This document shows positions 1 to 10,249 of a DNA stretch of 64,000 bases, piece by piece. The stretch lies in NCBI GenBank assembly GCA_036365145.1, contig JAEOAD010002183.1, forward strand, positions 1,860,001 to 1,924,000, read 5' to 3'. The position numbers and the translations under genes are program-made. This DNA comes from Orientallactaga sibirica (lineage: Eukaryota; Chordata; Mammalia; Rodentia; Dipodidae). The notes below the pieces were generated by a model. That model was not told where the DNA came from. It saw only the letters and a program-made list of their open reading frames with translations, and did no database searches. Numbering within the stretch: the stretch's first letter is position 1; each line of letters opens with the position of its first letter.

Positions 1-699
1 TTCACTTACTAGCACATGACAGAAAAGTGTGAGTCTTCCTAGACTCCTCAATTCTTCTGGTCCCACCACCTCGCAGTGTAAGCAAGGTTGGCCTCAGAGC
101 ACTTAGGAAGAGACCTAGTTAGAATCCAGGTCCAGCAGAGTCAGCACAGAAACGGATCAGGCTGCCTCCAAATCAACAGAGCTTTCTCTCTGGTGGTACT
201 GAGGGAAGTCTCTCGCAGCAGGCTGGCGGTGAACCCAACAACCACAGTCATCCACTCCAACCTGCAAGGTCACAGTACAATCCCTGGGTCTCTAGTGTTC
301 CTGCCCAGGGCTCCTACTTCTGACATGGCTGCTCATAGTTAGTTACAATATTAAAGACCCACCTGACTCCCACACCCCTTAGAAGTTGTGTTGATCCACA
401 AAGACGGAACTGAACTCATCAAGTTCTTCTCATCAAGAAGATCTTCTTGGAAACTCAGAATTCACTCTTAAAATAGGAACAACAGAAACTGTGCTTTTTG
501 CCTCTCTACATGTGTCCATGTAACAGGGCATTATGACAAAATGTTCCTAGGTCAGTGAGGTCTTGCCCCTTGCAACAGTGTTTCATAAATGATAAGGTGT
601 GTGGTGAGAAGTTTGCTTCTGATGTGAGGCATGAGCTTTAGTGCAAAATTTGAGGATAGCCTGATTCTTGATGTAGAATTTGTGCTGTCAATGTCAGAA
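1..699. other. Unassigned sequence, no gene seen
   Basis: No recognisable repeat or conserved protein is visible. An 84-codon open frame at 88-342 has no family resemblance and is of a length expected by chance. The only local structure is a 16-bp perfect palindrome at 434-449. Confidence 0.5.
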
Positions 700-1160
700 A
701 GAAGCAGTTTAAGGATAGCAGGGCCCTCCCCCCAAAGTAAAAGTGAGGTATATCCTTGAGCCTATGAGGGGAATCTGTTTTTTCCATATCTCTTTTCCCC
801 TGAAACCTCCCTGGAGGCTTATATATAAGATTACTAGTCACTAGAATAGATGGCAGAAGACCTGTTTTCTTCTTATTTCTTCCTTTGCTAGGAATGTAAA
901 TGGGCTTATTCCCTTTACTAGAAACCTGGTGGCACATGGACACAGGAGGTGGGGGCTGGAATGACCAGCTCAGCCCCATACAGACCCCAAACAGGTCTTC
1001 AGATTGGCTTTCCTGTTTCCAGGAACTTCCCATACCCCAATTTACAGCAGGAGTTCTGCATTCTTCTTTTAAAGTCTGTAATAAAATCTTCTGTTACTCT
1101 CAAAGACACCCTGAATTCTAGTATCAATAAGCCTAATATTTTTGTGGAGACCCCTTGACC
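700..1160 (+). mobile_element. ERV1-like solo LTR, family A, copy 1
   Basis: This stretch aligns in order with 23380-24000. Shared blocks include the pyrimidine stretch 'ctcttttcccctgaaacc' (790-807), a 'gaccagctcagcccc' block (961-976), and an AATAAA signal followed by 'atcttctgtta' (1079-1096). The AATAAA and block order place the sense on the plus strand. The match to the other copy is patchy, so both are old and the ends are not defined. The family name is unknown; LTR identity is inferred from the poly(A) signal and dispersion. Confidence 0.55.
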
Positions 1161-1289
1161 TTGTATACCAAAGATGTTTAACATTTATTGATAGAATTTC
1201 TACAACCATTTTTCTTCTTGTACAGCCCCTTAGAAAAGTCTAGAGTTCTAGAATGCATGAAAACCTTCAGGTTACTGTAGGCTGCCCCC

Positions 1290-1640
1290 TTTCATTTGCC
1301 GATGCAGGCAGAAGCAAGAAAGGTTAGGCACCTGTTGTTTTCCTCACCTTGTTCTACCTAGCAGTTGTTGTTTTCTTGGGGATCTTCAAGGGTAACAGGT
1401 CAAGTTCACCCTTCAAAAGGTAAGAAAACCATTTCCTGCTGGGTAATATAGCCACAGGCTCTCAGGCCTTGACTGTGGGATTTATAGCAGCAGCACCCCC
1501 GGTTTCTCAGCCTTTTGGTCTCTGTCCAGATGTCAGACTATATATTTTGGGACTTCATAAGTATTTGTGTCAATTCTCAGAATGATACCTTTTTATATCT
1601 ATGCATTTACATATGAATCAAGCAGTTGGTAGACAGATAG
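1290..1640 (+). mobile_element. MLT2-like (ERVL) LTR fragment
   Basis: The order of motifs 'ggctctcaggcctt', 'tttctcagcctttt', 'ctatatattttgggactt' and a closing 'tcaattctca' with a TATATCTA tail resembles the 3' half of MLT2-type LTRs. There is no target-site duplication and the 5' end is vague. Assigned from memory of the family consensus. Confidence 0.45.
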
Positions 1641-2639
1641 AAAAATGGATCGGTAGGTAAATGACAGGTAGAGAATATCTTATAGGTTCTTCTTATCTTG
1701 CATGGCTTTGGGTCCTTCCCTCTCATGTAGCCACATATCCCCACTATTATTTTAGCTAGGTGTGTTATTTAGAACACGGGGGTTACATGGCAGAAGAACA
1801 ATAGATAGTGTTAAGTGGTTATTAAAACAGGACAGCTACAGGAGCCAGACACCTGAGTGATCACAATGCCTTAAATTAATAGATTATAAGTTTAGAAGTT
1901 CTTCTTTAGTATTGAAAAGTAAATCTATAATTAACTTTTGTAGTTATTTGTATTAATATATATTCTCCTAGAATGACAGATTGTATTTGTGCAAAGTATA
2001 GATGCGTGTAACATAAATTGTTTGTCAAGTCTTAGTATGAGAGTCTGTTAAGGAGTAGGATCTTCCACCAGCCACTCACCTTCCTTGAAGCAGCTCATTT
2101 TATACTTATCTACTGAAAACACTGAGAAAAGCTTATGTGGAAATACTCTCCTTTCTTGTCATCATATCTACCTCCCATATGAAACCAAGTTTCATCCCCC
2201 TCCATTCCTCTCCAGCATACCCACTTGAGAAAGAGGCTTTTATTTTCCCTGGGCATGACCTTTTGTGGCAACCATTCTCATTTGACCAAGCTTGAGGGGA
2301 CTCCTGGCAAACAGCTGCTCCAGTGCTAAAACTTGAAATTTCCTAGGCAGACTGGGACATGTTGGTGGCCTTTGTGTGTCTCATGCCCCTTTACCAAGGA
2401 CCTTTCCAAATAAATAAAAAACTGTGATGAAATGAAATGGCATCAAAATAGCATCAAATGGCTAACATAAGCCTGGCCATGAGGAAGAGAAGTGGAATGG
2501 ATAAGTGAAATGCAGTGATCTATCTATAATGAAAAGATCTGTAAAGGAGGAGGACCAGGTGTGCAGAAGAGCAGAAAGGCCACATTAAAGGACTCGTGTA
2601 ACGATAGAGATCCCATTAATCAAAAAAGATTGGTGGTAT
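1641..2639. other. Unassigned AT-rich sequence
   Basis: No repeat, gene or RNA recognised. A short degenerate GATA-like stretch lies at 1630-1675. A near-repeat of 'catcaaaatagcatcaaat' occurs around 2441-2460. No coding frame is worth reporting. Confidence 0.5.
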
Positions 2640-3425
2640 CAAGTTCAGATAGAGGAACTGAGACATGGTATTCTTGGGGTAGTAAGGTTTATTTTAGAGA
2701 CTGCAGGGAGAAGGAGAAAGGAAAGAGGTGGTAGCACGTGGCTCAGAACAAGAGGGGAAGGGATGAGGTGGCTCCCAACTTCAGAGAAAGGAGCATGGTG
2801 GTGGCAGTGGCAACCATTTGTATCACATATACACGGCCTAGCTGAGAAGGGGTGACAGGTAAAAGGAAGGCACTGAAACTGAGAAAGAGTGGGTGTAAGA
2901 GAAAATGAGAATAAATACCAGGGAGAAAGAGAGGAAGAAAAAGTGTATATAGAGAGAAAGATACAGATATGAGAAACAGGCAGAAAAAAGAGAGATGGGC
3001 AAGCACCTTAAATCAGGAAGAAGCCAGAGAGAGAGTGGGTGTAAGAGAAAATGAGAATAAATACCAGGGAGAAAGAGAGGAAGAAAAAGTGTATATAGAG
3101 AGAAAGATACAGATGTGAGAAACAGGCAGAAAAAAGAGAGATGGGCAAGCACCTTAAATCAGGAAGAAGCCAGAGAGAGAGAGTGGGAGGGACAAAGGCT
3201 CATCTATGTCCCCTGGGGGAACAGAATGAGGGAATGGGCGGCTCTTGGGAGAATTCCATTGGAACTTGCTCAGGATAGCTGGACCACCCATTGAGCTCCT
3301 TTGGGGAATGAGGCCTTTGAAGTCTCCGTTTCCATAGCATGTAGTCCCAGAGTCCCAGGGCTATCTTTGCCAGGTGGCAAGGAAGAGAAAGGAATGGGTA
3401 TAAGGCCTAACATTAAAGCATCATT
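2640..3425 (-). mobile_element. ERV-related dispersed repeat, family B, copy 1
   Basis: The segment shares several ordered blocks with 10955-11450: 'agagaaaggagcatggtgg', 'ctgaaactgag' and the 'gctggaccaccc' to 'ttggggaatgag' block. A TTTATT near 2689-2694 is AATAAA on the minus strand, suggesting an antisense LTR. It differs from the other copy by a nearly exact tandem duplication at about 2890-3183. Open frames here are low-complexity Leu/Phe/Ser translations of purine-rich DNA, not genes. Confidence 0.5.
2890..3183. repeat. 146-bp tandem duplication
   Basis: The unit starting 'gtgggtgtaagagaaaatga' at 2890 recurs at 3036 and its tail again near 3183. The two full units differ at almost no positions (one visible change is 'gatatgag' versus 'gatgtgag'). 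The near identity implies a recent duplication. Confidence 0.9.
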
Positions 3426-3625
3426 GTTTACATAAAAAAGAACAGAAAGAAAGGTTTTGGAAGGCTTCCATGAGGAAGCCTCATGAGGTCAAGGGCAGCA
3501 GAATCACATCTTAAAATTCTTTGAACTGAAATCCTCTGAATCTTCTCCATTTTGGGGTGTCAAGGGATATTGCAGTTACCTTCTTGTTGTACCTGACCAA
3601 CAGCAGTTGATGGAAAGAAAGTTGT

Positions 3626-3664
3626 ATATGTGTGTATATATATATTATTTTTATTTATTTTGAG

Positions 3665-3696
<32 letters not shown>

Positions 3697-3882
3697 CAAG
3701 AGCAATCAAGAGGCAGACAAAGAGAGAGTGAAAAGGCACACCAGGGCCTCCAGCCACTAAAAATGAACTCCACATGCATGCAACACCTTGTGCATCTGGC
3801 TTACAAGGGTCCTGGGGAATCGAACCTAGGTCCTTAGGCTTCATAAGCAAGTGCCTTAACCACTAAGCCATCTCTCCAGCCT
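3626..3882 (-). mobile_element. DIP-type tRNA SINE
   Basis: The minus-strand head ends at 'catctctccagcct'; the body 'ctccagccact' and a (GA)n/(AAAT)n tail lie to the left. A 9-bp target-site duplication, gaaagttgt, flanks it at 3617-3625 and 3883-3891, which fixes both ends. Confidence 0.92.
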
Positions 3883-3891
3883 GAAAGTTGT

Positions 3892-3938
3892 CTGTTTGTT
3901 TGTTTGTTTGTTTGTTTGTTTGTTTGTTTGTTTGTTTG
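3892..3938. repeat. (GTTT)n microsatellite
   Basis: About twelve GTTT units. It sits where the antisense MaLR LTR would carry its AATAAA-type A-rich signal, so it probably expanded from that site. Confidence 0.9.
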
Positions 3939-4203
3939 GCCTACAGTGTTAAGGAGGAAGCTTCATGACAGCAGGGGAAAGCATGGCATGAGCAGAGGGT
4001 GGACATCTCCTCTGCCACAGCAGATAGAAAATAGCAGCAGGAGAGTGAGCCAAGTTCTGGCAAGGGAGAGCTGGTTATAACACCCAAAAACCTGCTCCCA
4101 ACAACACACCTCCCCAGTAAGGCTCCACCTCCCAAATTGCCATCAGTGGAGGACCAAGCAAAACACATGAGTTTGTGGGAGATATATAATTCAAACCATC
4201 ACA
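3939..4203 (-). mobile_element. MaLR LTR, antisense
   Basis: Read on the minus strand it starts near 4203 with 'tgatggtttgaatt'. It continues through 'ttgggaggtggagccttact' and the 'tcttgctgctattttct' region to the spacer before the poly(A) site. This order is typical of MaLR LTRs and resembles the LTRs at 4334 and 5855, which lie in the opposite orientation. The 75-codon frame inside is not a gene. Confidence 0.75.
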
Positions 4204-4333
4204 GAGGCCCATGTCTGTAGTTTCACATCAGCAGCATAAGGAAGTCCTTGTGGCATGTTGTGGTGATCTGGATAAATCAAGTTAGAAGACTCGAGGGGCA
4301 CCTGGGAATACAAGTATCAAAATGGTTATTCAG

Positions 4334-4681
4334 TGTGGTGGTTTGATTCAGGTGTCCTCCATAAACTTAGATCTTCTGAATGCTAGGTTCCCAGCTGATG
4401 GAGATTTGGGAATTAACACCTCCTGGAGGCAGTGTAATTTGGGGGGCAGGATTATGAGCATTATAGCTAGTTTCCCCTTGCCAGTGTTTGGCACACTCTC
4501 CTGTTGCTATTGTCTACCTTATGATGGCCAGGGATGATGTCCACCCCATGTTCATGCATCATTTTCCCCTGCCATCATGGATCTTCCCCCTTGAACCTGA
4601 AGCAAAAATAAACCTCTTTTTTTCCCACAAGCTGCTCTTGGTTCAGTGATTTCTCCCAGCAATGCGAACCTGACTGCAATA
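4334..4681 (+). repeat. 5' LTR of the MaLR element
   Basis: Begins 'tgtggtggtttgattcag' and ends 'cctgactgcaata'. The AATAAA is near 4609. It aligns end to end with the 3' LTR with many scattered substitutions, indicating an old insertion. Confidence 0.85.
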
Positions 4682-5854
4682 GTACAGTACCAAGGAGCGG
4701 TGTCATTTGCAGCTAGACACCTGACTGTGTGGCTTTGGCCTTTTGGAGATGATTTTCAAGAGGAATGTGGAAGGATTTGGAACCTTAACCTAGGAGATGG
4801 CTTGCAGCGCTGTAAGCACAGCTTGATGGACTATTCTGGTCAGAGTTGAAAGACCTGAATGTGGTAAGAACTAAGGACTGTAAGGCTTGGCTCATGAGGG
4901 TGAGAAAGAGCTTTGCCTGGACTGGGCTAGAAGCAGCCTGTTGTGAGAGGCTTGCAGTTATGACCATGTCCTGAGAATTTGTGCAGGGTTGCTTTGCATA
5001 GCAATGGACTGGTGTGAGTAGAGGGATTTAGCACAGAAAGAAATCCTTAGGCCGAAACTGCTGCCTGTTCAGCTGCAATTGAGAGATTACAAGCATTGAG
5101 ATTGGACCAGCAGAATTGCATTGGGACAACAGAAAGAATGCAGTGTTTTGAAGGGGTGAATGCTAAAGGAGTGCCCTGTTCTTCAAAGTCTGTTTTATTC
5201 TCCCCTGGTTTAACAAATTGGCACCCTACCTGGTATTATGGAGTATAGAAATACAGGAAAGAAAGGGTCATTGAATTTGCAACATGGTCTTGTGTTTTGG
5301 AAATGGCCATGGGCAGTGTGAAGCAGGTTTGCTGGATGCCTGCATGGAGACCCAATGGAGCTGTGAGGATAGACTGACCATGGGTTGCAGTGGAGACCCA
5401 GTGGAGATGCCGGGACCATGAGATGACTGCTAAAGGAGAGCTGCCAGCCCCAGATGAAGTTTTCCAGGACTGTCAATAGCCTAGCTGGATGAGAGGAATT
5501 GGAACTCCTGAGACTTGTTGCTGGTTAGAATTATCGGACTTAGAGACATGGCACTGGCTAGAGTTGTTGGACTTGGAACTAGAGTTTGGTGTTTGTCTTG
5601 TTTAAATCTTGTATTGCTTGAGTATTTCTTTGCTATACCCAATGCCATTTTTTGCAGTATGAGTGTTTATTCTGTGCCATTATGGTTTATGGGGGAAATT
5701 TTTGGTATTATGGCCCAGTTAAAAGATCTTGGATTATGGGGATGTTTGAACATCATTAGGATTGATAAAAACTATGGAGACTTTTAAAGTTGGACTGAAT
5801 GCATTGCATTTCACATCATGTATGGTTATTAGTTTATGGGGACCAGGGATGGAA
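4682..5854 (+). other. Internal region of the MaLR element
   Basis: Non-coding MaLR internal sequence between the LTRs. It contains typical tracts such as 'ttttcaagaggaatgtgg', and ends in a purine-rich stretch 'gggaccagggatggaa' just before the 3' LTR, in the position of a polypurine tract. The 90-codon frame at 5515-5787 has no retroviral motif. Confidence 0.75.
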
Positions 5855-6204
5855 TGTAATAGTTTGATTCAGTGTCCCCCCAAAAATTAGGTGTTCTGAA
5901 TACTAGGTCCCCAGCTAATGGGGATTTGGGAATTAATGCCTGTTGGAGGCAGTGTATTGTTGGGGGCGGGCTTATGGGCATTATAGCCAGTTTCCTCTTG
6001 CCAGTGTTTGGCACACTCTCCTGTTGCTATTGTCCACCTTATGATGGCCAGGGGGTGATGCCCACCCCCTGCTCATGCCATTGTTTTCACCTGTCATCAT
6101 GGAGTTTCCCCTCAAGCCTGTAAGCCAAAATAAACCTCTTGTTTTGCCCACAAGCTGCTCTTGGTTGGGTGATTTCTACCAGCAATATGAACCTGACTGC
6201 AACA
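5855..6204 (+). repeat. 3' LTR of the MaLR element
   Basis: Begins 'tgtaatagtttgattcag' and ends 'cctgactgcaaca'. The AATAAA lies near 6130. It is the direct repeat of the 5' LTR and preserves the TG...CA ends better than that copy. Confidence 0.85.
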
Positions 6205-6313
6205 CTGAGGAAGTAACAACAGATATTTCTAAAACCATTTTAAACTAGATCAGTTTAAATGGATTGTATAATTAGGCAATAAAAGACTGAACTGGCATTC
6301 TCAAAGAAGTGTT

Positions 6314-6446
6314 TAAGCCAGGCATGGTGGCACATGCCTTCCCAGCACTCAGGAGGCATAGGTAGGAGAATTGCCATGAGTTCAAGGCTACCCTGAGACT
6401 ACATAGTGAATTCCAGGTTAGCCTGGGATAGAGTGAGACCCTACCT

Positions 6447-6484
<38 letters not shown>
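6314..6484 (+). mobile_element. Dipodoid B1 SINE with long A tail
   Basis: 7SL-derived B1: 'agccaggcatggtggcacat' head, 'cccagcactcaggagg' core, then the dipodoid 'gagactacatagtgaattcc' block and a pure A tail of more than 30 bases. A 7-bp target-site duplication, aagtgtt, flanks it at 6307-6313 and 6485-6491. Confidence 0.9.
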
Positions 6485-6491
6485 AAGTGTT

Positions 6492-7759
6492 GAGATTGGA
6501 AAGCAGAAAAATCTCAGGACCACGAGGGAGCCCTGGCATAGTTGACAATGAGTATGCCTCAGAGGAAATAAGAAATGTCATGTATAGGTCTAGCTTAAAA
6601 GGCTTTCTCCTAGGGTCAGGTACAGATGATGCTGAGTGGTCAGGAAGGAAGCTCTTACAGAAGAAAGGATGATAAACAGATCCTTTAGGAAGGAAATTCC
6701 TGGATCATATTAAATGTATTAGCCACTATGATCTGGTCTTTTTATGTGTTACATGACATTTACATATGACACATAAGAGCATTATATTTGGAATAAGGAA
6801 TATTGTCTGTAGAAAGAAGAAGGCATTCTTAGTTTAGATTAGAAGATTTCATAGAAATGTCTGGAAATATAAAGATCTGCTTAGGAAAGGTAGGAGGTAT
6901 AAGGAATTAGCGTAAGCATGAAAGATGAATCCTGGCTTAGGTAAGTAGAAAGTATAAGTTTGGTATTTAAGTAACATTTGAAAAATCTTAAACAATTTAA
7001 AATCATATTTGAATGGGAAAGAATTTTTAAAAATAATATCTGGTTAGGAGGCTCTTCCCTTTTTAATATTACTATGGAAAAAAGGAAATTGGAGTTGTCC
7101 TTTAATGATCTCCAAGCCTAATGTCAGCACACACATCTATCATACCCCCTTCAAGAGTTGAGACCCTAGATTTCTTTATGAATGAACATTGACTTGATTG
7201 ACTTGAGGCTAGAGTTGAACAAAGATGGGATTTTTAGGATCTCTTCTCTTGACGAATTTTAGGCTTTGGAGCACAATCAAAGAGGATTCCCAGAAGGTCA
7301 TTTATATGTCTTGTATTTTTGGTTTTCATGTAGCATTTAAATAAAGCTTAAATAAAAATTCAAGTGGTTTAAAACTTTATTACATCTTTTATAATGAAAA
7401 CCCAGAAAGCTATAATTAGAAACATTTTTTAAATAAAAACTTCTGAGAGACAGAAAGCATGTATTATTGTATTTTAGCAGTTATAAATAAGGTAGGGCAA
7501 TAGAACACTTTTTAGATGAAAACTCAAGGAAAAAAGTATATATATATATTTTAAAAGTTAAGAATGTAACCAATTTAGAATAAAGCTAATAAGCACCTAG
7601 AAATTGTTTTTCTTGAGGGTATCAAAGCAGGATGTTTTGGCAATTATGTTTTAGAACATTTTTGTTAATCTGCATACCTTCAGAGGCAATCATGCCAATT
7701 ACTCAAGGAAAGCTGAGTACAGACAAGCCAGACTTCGGACTTCAGAAATAGTAGAGCTC
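6492..7759. other. Unassigned AT-rich sequence
   Basis: No repeat family or gene recognised. The sequence is AT-rich with A-runs and 'tatatatatat' near 7537-7548. Confidence 0.5.
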
Positions 7760-7775
7760 AAAGGACCATTTCTTT

Positions 7776-8279
7776 TGTTTTGTTTTGTTTTTTAATTTTT
7801 AAAAAATATTTTATTTTTACTTACTAGAGAGAGAGAATGGGCACACTGGGGCCACTGCAAATGAGCTTCAGACATATGCTCCACCATGTGCATCTGGCTT
7901 ATGAGGGTACTGGGGAATTGAACCTGGGCCCTTTGGCTTTGCAGCCAAGTGCCTTAACTGCTAAGCCTAAGGACCCAGGCTCGATTCCCCAATACCCATG
8001 TAAGCCAGATGCACAAGGTGGCTCATGAGTCTAGAGTTTGCATTTCTTCTTTCTAAATGAAAATTTTAAAAAATTGAAAAAAAAGGTTTTAATATAAAAA
8101 TATTTTTTAAATTTATTTATTTGAGAGAGAGAGAAAGAGGCTGACAGAGAGTGAGTATGGGCATACCAGGGCCTCCTGCCACACTGCAAACAAACTCCAG
8201 GCTCATGTGCCACTTTTTGCATCTGGCTTTACAGGGGCACTAGGGAGTTGCACCCAGGCCATCAGGCTTTGCAAGCATC
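7776..8279 (-). mobile_element. Composite DIP SINE insertion (three SINE pieces)
   Basis: Three pieces lie between 16-bp flanks 'aaaggaccatttcttt' (7760-7775) and 'aaaggatcatttcttt' (8280-8295). They are a minus SINE (about 7795-7966), a plus SINE fragment joined head to head at 7967 ('gctaagcctaaggaccc'), and a second minus SINE lacking its 5' head (about 8093-8279). The flanks differ at one base, so the whole block behaves as one insertion, or as later SINEs within one insertion. Confidence 0.8.
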
Positions 8280-8424
8280 AAAGGATCATTTCTTTCAGAT
8301 AAAGACAATTGTCTTGATCTCGAGGCTGTACCCTGGAGGAGATATCATACCTTGAGAATTAATTTATTAACATTTAAGCAATAGGAGCTTTTTGAGATAA
8401 CAGAACTTATTAAACAAAATATTG

Positions 8425-8465
8425 TATTCTTTCTCTTTCTCTCTTCCTCTGCAACATTCTCTCTC

Positions 8466-8506
<41 letters not shown>

Positions 8507-8508
8507 AG
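8425..8508 (+). mobile_element. 5'-truncated DIP SINE tail
   Basis: Only the pyrimidine-rich end 'ctctcttcctctgcaacatt' and a (TAAA)n tail of about ten units remain. This matches the last 80 bases of the full SINE just downstream. Confidence 0.75.
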
Positions 8509-8532
8509 AATATTTCTTTTTTAAAAAAGGTG

Positions 8533-8760
8533 TTGGAGATTTGGCTTAGTGGTTAAGGCATTTGCCTGCAAAGCCAAAGGACCCTGGTTCAATTCCCCAG
8601 GACCCATGTAAGCCAAATGCACAAGGTGGTTCATACATCTGGAGTTCGTTTGCAGTGGCTGGAGGCTCTGGCATGTCCATTCTTTCTCTCTCTCTTTCTC
8701 TTCCTCTGCCTCATTCTCTCTCTCAAATAAATAAATAAAAATAAAATCTTTTTAAAAATT
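8533..8760 (+). mobile_element. DIP-type tRNA SINE
   Basis: Full element: head 'ttggagatttggcttagtgg' (A-box region), B-box-like 'ggttcaattcc', body 'gtttgcagtggctggagg', CT-rich stretch and (AAAT)n tail. Confidence 0.9.
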
Positions 8761-9122
8761 GACTAAGTATATATCTTAATAGAAGTAAAGCAGAAGCTGG
8801 CCATTGATAAACTAAAATAGATTGGTTTCAAGATCATCTGCTTTCTGTCTAAACTGTACAAGATACAAGCCTTTATAAACTTGTTTGGAAGAGAAGCAAT
8901 GGGTAACCAATATTCTTTATATCTCAGTGTGAAAGGAGATTGAACATAAGCCCATTGACCAGTACATAAAAATAAAAATATTAGGTGTCTGTATATTAAT
9001 CTAATAAATGATTTTAATGCATATTGTTTACATATATTTTGATTAACATAAAATATGTTTTGGTATCAATGACCATTTTACAATGGAATGTTATAAACAA
9101 ACTATATTTGTAATACTGTGTC

Positions 9123-9491
9123 TTATTAATAAACCCTAAATTAATTATTTGTTAAAGGTTTAAGTCTCATAATAAGCATTTAGAATTCACCTAATTAATA
9201 ACCCAACATTAATTATTTGTTAAAGATTTAAGGTCTGGAGAGATAGCTTAATAGTTAAGTCATTTGCCTGTGAAGCCAAAGGACCCAGGTTCAATTCCCT
9301 AGGACCCATGTAAGCCAGATGCACAAGGGGCACATGAGTCTGGAGTTCATTTGCAGTTGCTAGAGGTCCTGGCGTGCCCATTCTCTCTCTGTCTGTCTCT
9401 CTTCTCTCTAGGGAGAGCTCTGCTTGCAAATAAATAACTAAAATTAAAAAGTTAAAAACAAAAAGATTTAAGACATAGTGAGCATTTAAAA
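9123..9491. repeat. Diverged ~69-bp tandem duplication split by a SINE
   Basis: The block 'ttaattatttgttaaaggtt' with 'aataagcattta' at 9141-9182 recurs as 'ttaattatttgttaaagatt' at 9209, and its right end 'agtgagcattta' is found after the SINE near 9480-9491. The duplication therefore predates the SINE. Confidence 0.75.
9234..9462 (+). mobile_element. DIP-type tRNA SINE
   Basis: Head 'gtctggagagatagcttaat', B-box-like 'ggttcaattcc', body 'ggcgtgcccattctctctct', A-rich tail. Flanked by the repeat aaagatttaag, whose second copy begins near 9463. Confidence 0.9.
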
Positions 9492-9499
9492 ACATCTGA

Positions 9500-10249
9500 A
9501 AATCTTGACCATCTAATTGAATCTGCAATGCAATTAAAGAAAAGCAGAATTGAAGTTTGGCATTTTTGTTTACCCTTAAATTCTCTGTCTACTGTTGAAG
9601 TTGGAACAAATGAACATTTTTCTTACTAAAGTCAAAAGCAGATTTAAAGCCAAAAGTACAGAGATGAATTACTTTAAATACATTGTAACCCTGGTTTTTT
9701 TTTTTTTGAAAAGCAATTTAGCATTATCTTAAAATACATCTATGTGTAGATGCACATTTTAAAATCAGAACACTTAATTGCCATAGATCTAGTTATGTGG
9801 TTCTTGGGCTTGAAACACAAGGACGACCACGTGGACAGAACATGAACGCATGACAGTGGCTGGCCAGCCTTAGACGGCATAACACGAGCATATAATGCAA
9901 TTACAGAGAAAGGAAATGCCTTTTGGCTTTAGAATTCTAGTTACGTTGTAAATTAAAAGGAATTTGAGCTAATTTAACATTTTAAATTTATGTGAATACT
10001 CAATTACAGGCCAATAGAGAGAATTACACATGCTGCTTTGGGGCTCCGGAAGGCTTTTGGAACTCTAGAAGCAGACATGAGCAGTCTGATGTTCACGCCC
10101 ATCGGCACCTCTGGGCACTTCTAGCCTTGGTGACTATTTGAGGCCTGGCTCATTTAGCTTTTGGGTCACTCTGCAGTGTATCTTTTTGTTTTAAGTGTAT
10201 GAGGACTGAAAAGAATTTTAGACTGCTTCAGTTTCAGGCCGGCAGGTTA
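9500..10249. other. Unassigned AT-rich sequence
   Basis: No element recognised. A T12 run lies near 9697. An isolated CACGTG E-box occurs at about 9828, without further context. Confidence 0.5.

Larger units (their letters stand above)
4334..6204 (+). mobile_element. Complete MaLR (ERVL-MaLR) element with two LTRs
   Basis: Two directly repeated LTRs of about 350 bp (4334-4681 and 5855-6204) flank a 1.17-kb internal region. Each LTR starts TG, carries AATAAA ('gccaaaataaacctctt' in the 3' copy) and ends near CA. The internal region has no long frame and no gag, pol or env motif, as usual for these non-autonomous elements. Flanking pentamers (ttcag, ctgag) match at only 3 of 5 positions, so the target-site duplication has decayed or the ends are off by a few bases. 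Confidence 0.85.

Noticed and set aside
638..1033. 131-codon minus frame
   Set aside because: It lies antisense within a solo LTR, has no known motif, and overlaps two plus frames of similar size.
2743..3152. Two similar hydrophobic frames, both starting MLAHLSFFCLFL
   Set aside because: Their similarity is explained by the 146-bp DNA duplication in purine-rich DNA. The membrane-like look is a by-product of Leu/Phe/Ser codons in CT-rich DNA.
4322..6123. Repeated frames of similar protein sequence (4322-4537 and 5872-6123, both with 'FGTLSCCYC')
   Set aside because: They are translations of the two LTRs of the MaLR element, not a gene family.
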